Shown here: positions 9,311 to 19,100 of the stretch, one piece after another | Layout of the letters: each line of letters opens with the position of its first letter | Numbering within the stretch: position 1 is the stretch's first letter | Source of the DNA: an uncultured Bacteroides sp. | Lineage (GTDB): Bacteria > Bacteroidota > Bacteroidia > Bacteroidales > Bacteroidaceae | Assembly (NCBI GenBank): GCA_900766005.1 | Contig: CAAFTU010000030.1 | Location: 37,195 to 101,194 of the forward strand | Length of the DNA: 64,000 nt | Direction: 5' to 3' | The notes under the pieces: model-generated | The model's database searches: none | Seen by the model: the letters and a program-made list of their open reading frames with translations, nothing else | Told to the model about the DNA's origin: nothing | Translations under genes and position numbers: made by a program

Positions 9311-11290
9311 ATGATTAAAATAGATTCAAAGATTCCAGAAGGCCCAGTGGCTGAGAAATGGACTAACTATAAAGCTCACCAGAAATTGGTGAACCCTGCA
9401 AACAAGCGTCGTTTGGATATCATCGTTGTAGGTACGGGTTTGGCTGGTGCTTCTGCTGCTGCTTCACTTGGTGAAATGGGCTTCAGAGTATTCAACTTCT
9501 GTATTCAAGACTCTCCGCGTCGTGCACACTCTATCGCTGCACAAGGTGGTATCAATGCTGCAAAGAATTACCAAAACGACGGTGACTCTGTGTACCGTCT
9601 GTTCTATGATACAGTGAAAGGTGGTGACTACCGTGCACGCGAAGCAAACGTTTATCGTTTGGCTGAAGTGTCTAATGCTATCATCGACCAATGTGTGGCT
9701 CAGGGTGTTCCTTTTGCCCGCGAATATGGTGGTACATTGGCTAACCGCTCTTTCGGTGGTGCTCAGGTATCTCGTACTTTCTATGCTAAGGGTCAGACTG
9801 GTCAGCAGTTGCTGCTCGGTGCTTATTCGGCTTTGAGCCGTCAGGTAGCTGCCGGTACAGTAAAACTGTATACTCGTTATGAAATGCAGGATGTGGTTAT
9901 CGTTGACGGTCGTGCACGCGGTATCATTGCCAAGAACTTGGTAACTGGTAAACTGGAACGTTTCGCCGCTCACGCTGTAGTAATCGCTACAGGTGGTTAT
10001 GGTAATGCTTACTTCTTGTCTACCAACGCTATGGGATGTAACTGTACAGCTGCTATTTCTTGCTACCGCAAGGGTGCTGTATTTGCCAACCCGGCTTACG
10101 TTCAGATTCACCCCACTTGTATTCCGGTTCACGGTGACAAGCAGTCTAAGCTGACTTTGATGTCTGAATCTCTCCGTAACGACGGTCGTATCTGGGTTCC
10201 GAAGAAGAAAGAAGATGCTGTTAAGCTGCAGAAAGGTGAAATCAAGGGTAGCGATATTCCTGAAGAAGATCGCGACTACTACTTGGAACGTCGTTATCCG
10301 GCATTCGGTAACTTGGTGCCGCGTGACGTTGCCAGCCGTGCTGCCAAAGAACGTTGTGATGCTGGTTTCGGCGTAAACAACACAGGTTTGGCTGTATTCC
10401 TCGATTTCTCTGAAGCAATCAACCGTTTGGGTATCGATATCGTTTTGCAACGCTATGGTAACCTCTTCGATATGTATGAAGAAATCACAGACGTTAATCC
10501 GGGCGAATTGGCTAAGGAAATCAACGGCGTGAAATATTATAATCCGATGATGATTTATCCGGCTATCCACTATACAATGGGTGGTATCTGGGTAGACTAC
10601 GAATTGCAGACTACTATCAAGGGTCTGTTTGCTATCGGTGAATGTAACTTCTCTGACCACGGTGCAAACCGCTTGGGTGCTTCTGCATTGATGCAAGGTT
10701 TGGCTGACGGTTATTTCGTATTGCCTTACACTATTCAGAACTATCTGGCTGACCAGATTACAGTTCCTCGCTTCTCTACCGATCTTCCTGAATTTGCTGA
10801 AGCTGAAAAAGCTATCCAGGCTAAGATTGACAAGTTTATGAGCATCCAAGGTAACGAGTCTGTAGATGCTATCCACAAGAAACTGGGTCACATCATGTGG
10901 GAATACGTAGGTATGGGACGTACAGCTGAAGGCTTGAAGAAAGGTCTGGCTGAACTGAAACAAATCCGTAAGGAATTTGAAACCAACTTGTTTATCCCGG
11001 GTTCTAAGGAAGGTATGAATGTGGAACTTGACAAGGCTATCCGTCTGTATGACTTTATCACAATGGGTGAATTGATTGCATACGATGCTTTGAACCGTAA
11101 CGAAAGCTGCGGTGGTCACTTCCGTGAAGAATATCAGACTGAAGAAGGTGAAGCTAAACGTGATGACGAGAACTTCTTCTACGTAGCTTGCTGGGAATAT
11201 CAGGGTGACGATGAAAAGGCTCCGGTACTTTACAAAGAACCGCTTGTTTACGAAGCTATCAAGGTTCAGACTCGTAACTACAAGAGCTAA
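9311..11290 (+). CDS. frdA: Fumarate reductase/succinate dehydrogenase flavoprotein subunit
   Basis: A 659-residue flavoprotein. The dinucleotide fold is IIVVGTGLAGASAAASLGE near residue 38. RAHSIAAQGGINA near 75 carries the histidine that binds FAD covalently in this family. QIHPTCIPV and the NRLGASALMQGL region complete the FAD and capping-domain signatures. It reduces fumarate to succinate with electrons passed from FrdC through FrdB. The length is that of the longer epsilon-type SdhA/FrdA. The gene shows strong codon bias. Its antisense strand is open over 551 codons, an artefact of this bias. Confidence 0.95.
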   Translation: MIKIDSKIPEGPVAEKWTNYKAHQKLVNPANKRRLDIIVVGTGLAGASAAASLGEMGFRVFNFCIQDSPRRAHSIAAQGGINAAKNYQNDGDSVYRLFYDTVKGGDYRAREANVYRLAEVSNAIIDQCVAQGVPFAREYGGTLANRSFGGAQVSRTFYAKGQTGQQLLLGAYSALSRQVAAGTVKLYTRYEMQDVVIVDGRARGIIAKNLVTGKLERFAAHAVVIATGGYGNAYFLSTNAMGCNCTAAISCYRKGAVFANPAYVQIHPTCIPVHGDKQSKLTLMSESLRNDGRIWVPKKKEDAVKLQKGEIKGSDIPEEDRDYYLERRYPAFGNLVPRDVASRAAKERCDAGFGVNNTGLAVFLDFSEAINRLGIDIVLQRYGNLFDMYEEITDVNPGELAKEINGVKYYNPMMIYPAIHYTMGGIWVDYELQTTIKGLFAIGECNFSDHGANRLGASALMQGLADGYFVLPYTIQNYLADQITVPRFSTDLPEFAEAEKAIQAKIDKFMSIQGNESVDAIHKKLGHIMWEYVGMGRTAEGLKKGLAELKQIRKEFETNLFIPGSKEGMNVELDKAIRLYDFITMGELIAYDALNRNESCGGHFREEYQTEEGEAKRDDENFFYVACWEYQGDDEKAPVLYKEPLVYEAIKVQTRNYKS

Positions 11291-11328
11291 TCGGTGAAGT
11301 TAAACATTTAAAAGATTTGAATAAGAAA

Positions 11329-12084
11329 ATGGAAAAAAATATATCATTTACACTGAAGGTATGGCGTCAAGCCGGTCCGAAAGCCAAAGGTGCTTTTGAA
11401 ACCTACCAAATGAAAGATATTCCTACTGATACTTCTTTCCTCGAAATGCTCGATATCCTGAACGAACAGCTTATCAGCGAGAGAAAGGAACCGGTAGTAT
11501 TCGACCATGACTGCCGCGAAGGTATCTGCGGTATGTGTTCTTTGTATATCAACGGACATCCGCACGGTCCTGCAACAGGTGCTACTACTTGTCAGATTTA
11601 CATGCGTCGTTTCAACGATGGTGACACGATCACAGTTGAACCTTGGCGTTCTGCAGGTTTTCCTGTTATCAAAGACTTGATGGTAGACCGTACAGCTTAT
11701 GACAAGATCATGCAGGCTGGTGGTTATGTAAGTGTAAGAACAGGTGCTCCTCAAGATGCGAATGCTATCCTGATTCCGAAGCCTATCGCTGACGAAGCAA
11801 TGGATGCTGCTTCTTGTATCGGTTGCGGTGCTTGTGTAGCTGCATGTAAGAATGGTTCGGCTATGTTGTTCGTTTCTGCTAAAGTGAGCCAGTTGAACCT
11901 GCTTCCTCAAGGTAAACCGGAAGCATTGCGCCGTGCTAAAGCGATGTTGTCTAAAATGGACGAACTGGGATTCGGTAACTGTACTAACACACGTGCTTGT
12001 GAAGCCGAATGTCCGAAGAACATTTCTATCAGCAACATTGCTCGCTTGAACCGCGACTTCATCAAAGCTAAACTGAACGATTAA
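11329..12084 (+). CDS. frdB: Fumarate reductase/succinate dehydrogenase iron-sulfur subunit
   Basis: A 251-residue electron-transfer subunit. The [2Fe-2S] ligands are C62, C67, C70 and C88 (CREGICGMC and TTC). The C-terminal ferredoxin-like domain has C163/C166/C169/C173 (CIGCGACVAAC) and C218/C224/C228 (NCTNTRACEAECPK) for the [4Fe-4S] and [3Fe-4S] clusters. It relays electrons from haem/quinol to the FrdA flavin. A TTG at 11317 allows four extra residues, but the ATG at 11329 is more likely. It is the last gene of the operon and is followed by a strong terminator. Confidence 0.95.
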   Translation: MEKNISFTLKVWRQAGPKAKGAFETYQMKDIPTDTSFLEMLDILNEQLISERKEPVVFDHDCREGICGMCSLYINGHPHGPATGATTCQIYMRRFNDGDTITVEPWRSAGFPVIKDLMVDRTAYDKIMQAGGYVSVRTGAPQDANAILIPKPIADEAMDAASCIGCGACVAACKNGSAMLFVSAKVSQLNLLPQGKPEALRRAKAMLSKMDELGFGNCTNTRACEAECPKNISISNIARLNRDFIKAKLND

Positions 12085-12129
12085 GACAGTATTGTTTTAA
12101 TTGGAACAAAAATTTGATTAATGACAGAG

Positions 12130-12167
12130 TCCCCTGCTGGTTTACCGGCGGGGGATTTTTTTATTTT
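12130..12167 (+). terminator. Rho-independent terminator of frdCAB
   Basis: An 11-bp GC-rich stem with two wobbles (12130-12140 with 12145-12155) closes a TTTA tetraloop. It is followed by TTTTTTTATTTT. Confidence 0.92.
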
Positions 12168-12257
12168 CCGAGGCTTTTTCTTTCCTTTTCCTACTGTTGC
12201 TGTGCTTGACATTATGATATATAACACATCTTTTACGGTAGAATAATAAATGTATAC

Positions 12258-12290
12258 TTGACTATATGTCAGAATAATATCTTATATTTG
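12258..12290 (+). promoter_or_regulatory. Bacteroides-type promoter of the carboxyltransferase-like gene
   Basis: TTG at 12258-12260 and TATATTTG at 12283-12290 are 22 bp apart, 46 nt upstream of the ATG at 12337. Confidence 0.65.
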
Positions 12291-12336
12291 TCGTATGCAT
12301 AGTTAACCAAAGAAAGAACGTTTAATACTGACTACA

Positions 12337-14112
12337 ATGAAAAAGGAAATTAAGTTTAGTCTTGTTTATCGGGACATGTGGCAGTCGTCCGGTAAGTATC
12401 AGCCTCGTGTAGATCAATTGGTACGTATAGCTCCCTTGATTATAGAAATGGGGTGTTTTGCTCGCGTGGAAACCAATGGTGGGGCTTTTGAGCAGGTCAA
12501 TTTGTTGTATGGTGAAAACCCCAACAAAGCCGTTCGTGCTTTCACGAAACCTTTCAGAGAAGCTGGTATTCAAACTCATATGCTCGACCGGGGTCTGAAT
12601 GCCTTGCGTATGTATCCTGTTCCGGCAGACGTTCGCCGGCTGATGTATAAGGTAAAGCATGCTCAAGGGGTGGATATCACCCGTATCTTCTGCGGGTTGA
12701 ACGAAACGAGAAATATCATCCCTTCCATAAAATATGCTTTGGAGGCGGGTATGATTCCGCAGGCTACGCTTTGTATTACTTATTCTCCTATTCATACGGT
12801 AGAGTATTATGCTCGCATAGCCGATCAGCTGATTGAAGCGGGTGCGCCGGAAATCTGCTTGAAAGATATGGCGGGTATCGGCCGTCCGGGTATGCTGGGC
12901 CGTCTGGTAAAAACAATCAAGGAAAAGCATCCAGAAGTGCTGATTCAGTATCATGGGCATAGTGGCCCCGGTTTGTCGATGGCATCCATTCTTGAAGTGT
13001 GTGAGAACGGAGCCGATATCATTGATGTGGCGATGGAACCGATGTCGTGGGGAAAAGTACACCCGGATGTAATTTCTGTACAGGCGATGCTGAAAGATAA
13101 AGGATTTCAGGTGCCTGATATCAACATGAAGGCTTATATGAAAGCCCGTGCCATGACGCAGGAGTTTATTGACGACTTTTTGGGATACTTTATGGATCCT
13201 ACCAATAAATACATGTCTTCGTTATTGTTGAAATGTGGATTGCCGGGCGGTATGATGGGTTCTATGATGGCCGATTTGAAAGGTGTTCATTCCGGAATCA
13301 ATATGATGTTGCGAAGCAAGAATGAACCGGAACTTTCCATCGATGATTTGCTTGTGATGCTTTTTGACGAAGTGGAATATGTATGGCCCAAACTGGGATA
13401 TCCTCCGTTGGTAACTCCTTTCAGCCAGTATGTAAAGAATGTATCGCTGATGAATGTGATGCAGTCTGTCAAAGGTGAAGGTCGCTGGACCATGATTGAC
13501 AATCATGCATGGGATATGATTTTGGGTAAGAGCGGACGGTTGCCAGGGCCGCTTGCTCCGGAAATTGTAGAGTTGGCCAAATCAAAAGGATATGAATTTG
13601 TAGACACGGATCCGCAGTTGAACTACCCCGATGCGCTGGATGAATATCGAAAGGAAATGGACGAGAATGGCTGGGAATATGGAGAGGATGATGAAGAACT
13701 CTTTGAACTGGCTATGCACGATCGTCAATACCGTGATTATAAGTCGGGAACCGCGAAGAAGCGTTTCGAAGAAGAACTGCAGCGGGCTAAGGATGCTTCA
13801 TTGGCCAAGGGTGGTTATACGGAAGAAGAAATCAAGAAGTTGAAACGGGCGAAGGCCGATCCGGTTATTGCTCCTTCCAATGGTCAGGTGCTTTGGGAAG
13901 TATCGGTAGAAGGACCGTCAATAGAGCCGTTTATCGGGTGTAAATATCAGCATGATTCTGTGTTGTGTTATCTTTCCACTCCGTGGGGTGAATATGAAAA
14001 AGTTTACACCGGATTTACCGGTCGCATTGTGGAAATTTGTGCCAAGCAGGGAGATAAGGTGCGTAAGGGAGATGTGATTGCTTATATTGAGCGCAGTGAT
14101 ATTTTTGCCTGA
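12337..14112 (+). CDS. Oxaloacetate decarboxylase alpha/pyruvate carboxylase B-like protein lacking the biotin lysine
   Basis: A 591-residue protein. The N-terminal TIM-barrel carboxyltransferase domain (about 1-300) has YRDMWQSS in place of the usual RDAHQS metal/substrate motif, the active-site lysine motif CLKDMAG, and YHGHSGPG, which keeps the metal-binding H-x-H. The conserved-domain region (300-470) follows, then a basic linker. The C-terminal biotinyl/lipoyl-like domain (about 510-588) has the second half GRIVEICAKQGDKVRKGDVIAYIE, but the EAMKM segment is replaced by STPWGEYEK, so the biotin lysine is missing. The segment MSWGKVHPDV also departs from the MSG/MTSQPS motif that carries the catalytic threonine. 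The protein is therefore a divergent paralogue: it may use a separate biotin carrier or have another role. The gene is monocistronic, between frdCAB and the sulfatase. Confidence 0.8.
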   Translation: MKKEIKFSLVYRDMWQSSGKYQPRVDQLVRIAPLIIEMGCFARVETNGGAFEQVNLLYGENPNKAVRAFTKPFREAGIQTHMLDRGLNALRMYPVPADVRRLMYKVKHAQGVDITRIFCGLNETRNIIPSIKYALEAGMIPQATLCITYSPIHTVEYYARIADQLIEAGAPEICLKDMAGIGRPGMLGRLVKTIKEKHPEVLIQYHGHSGPGLSMASILEVCENGADIIDVAMEPMSWGKVHPDVISVQAMLKDKGFQVPDINMKAYMKARAMTQEFIDDFLGYFMDPTNKYMSSLLLKCGLPGGMMGSMMADLKGVHSGINMMLRSKNEPELSIDDLLVMLFDEVEYVWPKLGYPPLVTPFSQYVKNVSLMNVMQSVKGEGRWTMIDNHAWDMILGKSGRLPGPLAPEIVELAKSKGYEFVDTDPQLNYPDALDEYRKEMDENGWEYGEDDEELFELAMHDRQYRDYKSGTAKKRFEEELQRAKDASLAKGGYTEEEIKKLKRAKADPVIAPSNGQVLWEVSVEGPSIEPFIGCKYQHDSVLCYLSTPWGEYEKVYTGFTGRIVEICAKQGDKVRKGDVIAYIERSDIFA

Positions 14113-14172
14113 TGTTTTTGTATTGAAAGAATAAAAGAAACCAGTGCCGCTTTATTGGCAGGATAAAAATAG

Positions 14173-14217
14173 AAGAGGATGCTTCATTGGAATTAATTGT
14201 GAAGCATCCTCTTTTTA
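14173..14217. terminator. Terminator between converging carboxyltransferase-like and sulfatase genes
   Basis: A 14-bp perfect stem (14173-14186 with 14200-14213) has a 13-nt loop and a T run on the plus strand. The minus strand also shows T-rich sequence after the stem, so it may serve both converging genes. Confidence 0.85.
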
Positions 14218-14230
14218 TCTTTGCGATTGC

Positions 14231-15757
14231 TTAGAAAAACACGTATGGTTTCAGTTCTTTTCCGTTTTTGTCTATCGGATATAGTGCTCCTTCTTTCTTC
14301 ATCTGTTTACACATAGCAAGAATCATTTCTTTGCATTTTCCCGGATACTTGCTGGCGAGTTCGTTGCGTTCTTCGGGGTCTTCCTTCAGATTATAAAGCA
14401 AAGCTCCTGGTTTGTCTGGAGTTTCCGGATTATAATAGTACACCAGTTTCCAATCGCCTTGGCGGTATACAGTGAAATAGTTACCGCGATGAGCATGCGG
14501 GAAGTGCATCAAGAACGTTTCAGGTCTTTTTTTGTTGACCTTTCCTGTCAGTTGCTTTTTCAGATTGTAACCGTCGATTACATGTCCACGGGGAACTTCA
14601 CATCCGGCAGCCGACAAAACAGTGGGGTAGATATCCATGATTGTGCCCATTTGTGTTTGTGTGGCTCCGCACTCAATCGGTAAGCCTTTCTGGATCTTGT
14701 TGTTTTTGTCAGGTTTTGCCCAGCCGGCAATGAAGGGCACCCGAGTGCCACCTTCAAATTCCGTCCCTTTCATACCTTTCAGTGGGGCTGATGAGCCATA
14801 TCCCCGAGGTTCGCCTACAGGAGCTCCGCTGCCATTGTCACCAAGGAATAGGATAAGTGTGTTTTCTGCAATACCCAATTCGTTGAGGTGGTCCATGATG
14901 TCGCCTAAGGATTTATCCATTCCCTCTACTAGAGTAGCAAATGCAATTTCTTTAGCGCTTCTTCCGGCATTCTGGTAGCGTGACGCAAATCGTTTGTCTA
15001 CTTGGAAGGGGGTATGTACAGCATAGTGCGACATATACAGATAGAAAGGTCGGTTTTCCTGGCTAGCTTTCGTTATTTCGTTGTTTGCTTCCAGTGTAAG
15101 TGCTTCCGTCAGAAAAGTCTGCGTGCCATGATATTTTTCCAAGCCAGGCACAGCTCTTTTCTTGTTCCCTTTGATATGGCCATATCCCCATTCGCCGTAG
15201 TAGCTGCCTGGTTCTCCAATACCCGATCCTGCAATATTGACGTCAAATCCCAATCGCTTCGGATCTTCTCCTTCACTGTTTTTGCAGCCGAAATGGGCTT
15301 TCCCCACATGAATCGTTTTATAGCCACTTTGTTGGAGTACTTTGGGCAGAGTCGGCATATCCTCTTTCAGTCCTTCCCAGTTCCAGGCTGGAGGTCCGTA
15401 CGTCTCTCTGTTGTTGGTTTCTGCATTGATCCAGTTGGTCACTCCATGCCGAGTGGCATTTTGTCCGGTCATAAGTGAAGCTCTGGAGGGAGAACTTACA
15501 CTTTGCGCATAGAATGTGGAAAAGCAGATTCCTTGTGAGGCCAGTCTTTCCATGTTGGGAGTGTGGTACCACTCGTTTAGTGGCTGTTTTACCGGTTTTC
15601 CCTGTGCATCTGTAATAAATGGTACAGATGTATCCATGAGCCCCATGTCATCTACAAGGAACACAATAATGTTCGGGCGTTCTTGTGCCATTCCGAAAGC
15701 AGAATAGGTCAATCCGCCAAGTAAACACAATTCTTTTAAAGTACGGTTTGTATTCAT
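14231..15757 (-). CDS. Serine-type sulfatase, exported (arylsulfatase family S1)
   Basis: A 508-residue alkaline-phosphatase-superfamily sulfatase. A signal peptide covers residues 1-24 (ending FGMAQ). Metal binding starts with NIIVFLVDDMG. The formylglycine signature S-x-P-S-R lies in SVSSPSRASLMTG, with S88 as the residue converted to formylglycine. A serine there requires the radical-SAM maturase anSME, the only type usable by anaerobes. Later elements include GKAHFG and FLGDNGSG. The upstream frame to 15880 is ignored because the ATG at 15757 immediately precedes the signal peptide. It removes sulfate esters from host or dietary glycans, or possibly from small sulfated esters; the substrate is not predictable here. 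It is divergent from SusC1 across 382 bp, so it may belong with that locus. Confidence 0.93.
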   Translation of the reverse strand: MNTNRTLKELCLLGGLTYSAFGMAQERPNIIVFLVDDMGLMDTSVPFITDAQGKPVKQPLNEWYHTPNMERLASQGICFSTFYAQSVSSPSRASLMTGQNATRHGVTNWINAETNNRETYGPPAWNWEGLKEDMPTLPKVLQQSGYKTIHVGKAHFGCKNSEGEDPKRLGFDVNIAGSGIGEPGSYYGEWGYGHIKGNKKRAVPGLEKYHGTQTFLTEALTLEANNEITKASQENRPFYLYMSHYAVHTPFQVDKRFASRYQNAGRSAKEIAFATLVEGMDKSLGDIMDHLNELGIAENTLILFLGDNGSGAPVGEPRGYGSSAPLKGMKGTEFEGGTRVPFIAGWAKPDKNNKIQKGLPIECGATQTQMGTIMDIYPTVLSAAGCEVPRGHVIDGYNLKKQLTGKVNKKRPETFLMHFPHAHRGNYFTVYRQGDWKLVYYYNPETPDKPGALLYNLKEDPEERNELASKYPGKCKEMILAMCKQMKKEGALYPIDKNGKELKPYVFF

Positions 15758-15819
15758 AGATATTGCTTGTATTTGAGAATAAACGATAATGTTGTAATAT
15801 CTGTTTTGTTTTAGAACTA

Positions 15820-15827
15820 CAAACATA
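15820..15827 (-). promoter_or_regulatory. Candidate -7 box of the sulfatase gene
   Basis: On the minus strand this reads TATGTTTG, 63 nt upstream of the sulfatase ATG. No matching -33 element is evident. Confidence 0.4.
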
Positions 15828-16092
15828 CAAAAATAAATTGTTTGTTTATGTTTTACCATTCTTAATCTTTTTCTTAACATACGGAAAAACTTTTATAAAT
15901 TTTAAATACTATTATGTTTGCTTGCAAAAAGATATATATAGCGAAATGATATAGTTGATTTTTCTTTCTCATTCTGTTATATTGTCAAAAATTTGATGAG
16001 GTTCCTTTTACTGTAATAAATCGTAAGAATGAATGCGAACCTGTTGATAAATTCATTATTCCTAATGTTTTTCAGAAAATTCAATAAAAAGC

Positions 16093-16123
16093 TTTGGAAT
16101 TTTTGATATTTTAAATATCTTCG
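16093..16123 (+). promoter_or_regulatory. Promoter of the first SusCD operon
   Basis: TTTG (16093-16096), 19 bp, then TATCTTCG (16116-16123, one mismatch to TAnnTTTG) lie 16 nt before the ATG at 16140. If this promoter is real, transcription would start about 10 nt from that ATG, which may favour the internal ATG at 16194 as the true start. Confidence 0.5.
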
Positions 16124-16139
16124 TGCTGTTTTCATCCAA

Positions 16140-19100
16140 ATGATGTTATACAGAGGGAAAATTTATTTAATATTAACAAACAATGTGCTTAGTATGAGAG
16201 AAGGTTTTACTTCATGGAGGTTTTATGGAAAAACCATGTGCTTTGCTTTTTATCTGCTTGCATTTCAGTTAGTTGATGTTAAGGCTTCGGAGAATATGTT
16301 AGAAGTTCAGCCTGAAGCTTCTTCATCAGTAGAAGGAAAGCAAACCGGTAAAGTGATTATTAAAGGTGTTGTAACAGACCAGTACAAAAACTTACTGACC
16401 GGTGTTACTGTGCGTGTAAAAGATAAATTGTTCGGTTGTATTACCGATGTAGACGGCAAGTTCCGTTTGGAATTGCCTAATACAAAGGATAAAATCGTAC
16501 TCGAGTTTTCTTTTATTGGTATGAAGAAATTGGAAGTTCTTTATAAAGGGCAGGAAGAACTGAAGGTGGTGCTTCATGATGATAATCAGCAGTTGGAAGA
16601 AGTAATTGTAACCGGATACCAGCAATTGAAGAAAAATGCTTTTACCGGAAATGCTACGGTAGTAAGCAAGGATGATTTGTTGAAGACAAACAATAAGAAT
16701 GCCATTGCAGCGTTGCAGGCATTTGAACCCTCTTTCCGTTTAAAAGATCAAGTAGTATGGGGTTCCGACCCGAATAAGATGCCGGAATTTACCGTTCGTG
16801 GTGAAGGCAGTTTTGCTACTTCTCGCGGTTTGGATGCTGAAGCAGCTAAACGTACACAACGTACCGGAATGACCGACAACCCGAACTTGCCTATCTTTAT
16901 TTTGGATGGTTTTGAAGTTAGCGTACAGAAAATCTACGATATGGATATCAACCGTATTGAAAGCATGACCATTTTGAAAGATGCGGCTGCTACTGCTATG
17001 TATGGTTCTCGTGCATCAAATGGTGTAATTGTAGTAACCACAGTTCCTCCCAAGCCAGGAGAACTTCGTGTGAACTATAACTTTACGGCTGGAGCCGAAT
17101 TCCCGGATTTGTCAGATTATAACTTGTGTGACCCGTGGGAAATGCTGGAAGTAGAAAAACTGTCAGGCAAATATACATCTGAAAGCGGGGATCCGACCCA
17201 ACAAAAGCTGTTGGATATCCAATATAATAATTTGGTGAATGAAGTGCGTCGAGGAGTACGTACCGACTGGTTGGCGCTGCCTTTGCGTAATGCCTTCAAC
17301 CAAACGCACAGTATGAATATTTCTGGTGGTGTGGAAAGTATCCGATACAGTGCCGACTTGACATACAATACCCACAATGGTGCAATGAAAGGTTCTTTCC
17401 GTGATAATTACGGGGTAGGCTTGACATTGGATTACCGTTTGAAGAGCTGGTTGCAGGTGATGAACTATGTATCTTATAATGTGACTAAATCGGAAGACTC
17501 ACCTTATGGAAACTTTTCTACTTATGCGGCGATGAAGCCCTATTGGACTCCATACGACAATCATCATGCATTGGTGGAAATGGTTGATAAACACACGAAT
17601 CCCTTGTATAAAGCTGAACGATTGGGTAGCTACAGCGGACGTTCTACGTTGAGTGATTTGACTAACAACTTGAGTGTCAATCTGTTCTTCTGCGAAGGAT
17701 TCTCTTTCAAAGGTCAGTTCTCCGTAACTCGTCAGGATTCAGAAACAGAGACATTTGAAGATCCGAAAGATCCGACTTTCAGAAATTCACCCAGTAAAGA
17801 AAAAGGAACGTTGAATCGGAGTGGCAGTGATTCATACAACTGGAACTTGAATGCTATGTTCTATTTCAACAAGTCGTTCAACAACCACTTCTTCAATGTT
17901 ACAGCCGGTATCAATGCGCAGAAACAACACTCAACCAGCACCGCTTCGTTGTATCGCGGTTTCCAGTTGAGTAACTTGAATTCACCTACTTATGCAGCCG
18001 ATCAGCCGGATAAGACATCGGTGAACAATGTAGAAAGCCGTTTGTTTGGTGCCTTGGGTTCTATCAACTACTCTTACAATGACATCTATTTGTTCGACGG
18101 TTCGTTCCGTTTCGATGGTTCTTCTAAATTTGGTGACGACAAGCGTTTCGCACCTTTCTGGTCATTGGGTGTGGGCTTGAACATCCACAACTATGAATTT
18201 TTGAAGAATAATCCGGTTATCAGCCGTTTGCGTTTGAGAGGTACTTATGGTGTAACGGGTAACGTCAATTTCCCATCGTATGCTGCTATTTCTACTTACC
18301 GTACTTCCGATGACTGGTATTTCTCTACTCCGGCCAACACATTGATTGGTTTGGGTAACCCCAACCTGACTTGGGAAAAAACCGGTACATGGGACTTCGG
18401 TATGGCGATTGGCTTGTTTAACGACCGTTTCACGTTGGAGGCCAACTATTACCGTAAAGAAACCAACGATCAGCTGTCTCAGTTGAATATCCGTACATCT
18501 TCTGGTTTCTCCACTTACTACACTAATGCCGGAAGTATCTTGAACAAAGGTTATGAGTTGAAGTTGAATGTCATTCCTTTCCAAAACAGAGATTGGACGG
18601 TTGCAATCAATGCTACGATGGCTGCCAACAAGAACCGCATCACGAAGTTGGGACAGGATGCTGAACAGTATAACAAGAACATTCAGGATTTCCACAACGG
18701 AAATGCCAATGGACAGGGTGAAGGATACAATGATTTGATGTATATTCCATTGACCCAATACTATGTAGGCGCCTCTACAACGGCTATTTACGCAGTGCCT
18801 TCTTTGGGTATCGACCCGTCTACCGGTAAGGAATTGTTTGTAAAACGCAACGGTCAAGTTACTCATACTTGGGATGCCCGTGACGAAGTAGTCTGTGGTG
18901 ATACCAGTCCGAAAGCGCAAGGTTCATTCAGTATCAACGTAGGTTGGAGAGGATTTTATGTTAATGCTTCTTTCCTTTATCAATGGGGTGCACAGGAATA
19001 CAACGAAACCCTGCTGAAGAAAGTAGAAGAGGCTGATATTGAGAATGGTAATGTGGATCGCCGTGTATTGACATCGCGTTGGACACGTCCGGGTGATGTG

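Larger units (their letters stand above)
15758..16139. other. AT-rich divergent intergenic region between sulfatase and SusC1
   Basis: This 382-bp stretch has no convincing gene. It holds a candidate sulfatase -7 box on the minus strand (CAAACATA on the plus strand, 15820-15827), a short TTTGC/GCAAA inverted repeat at 15917-15928, and the SusC1 promoter near its right end. No regulator gene (HTCS, SusR or sigma/anti-sigma pair) lies beside it. Confidence 0.6.

Noticed and set aside
9464..11119. 551-codon open frame antisense to frdA
   Set aside because: It mirrors frdA codon for codon, has no family resemblance, and results from the strong codon bias of frdA.
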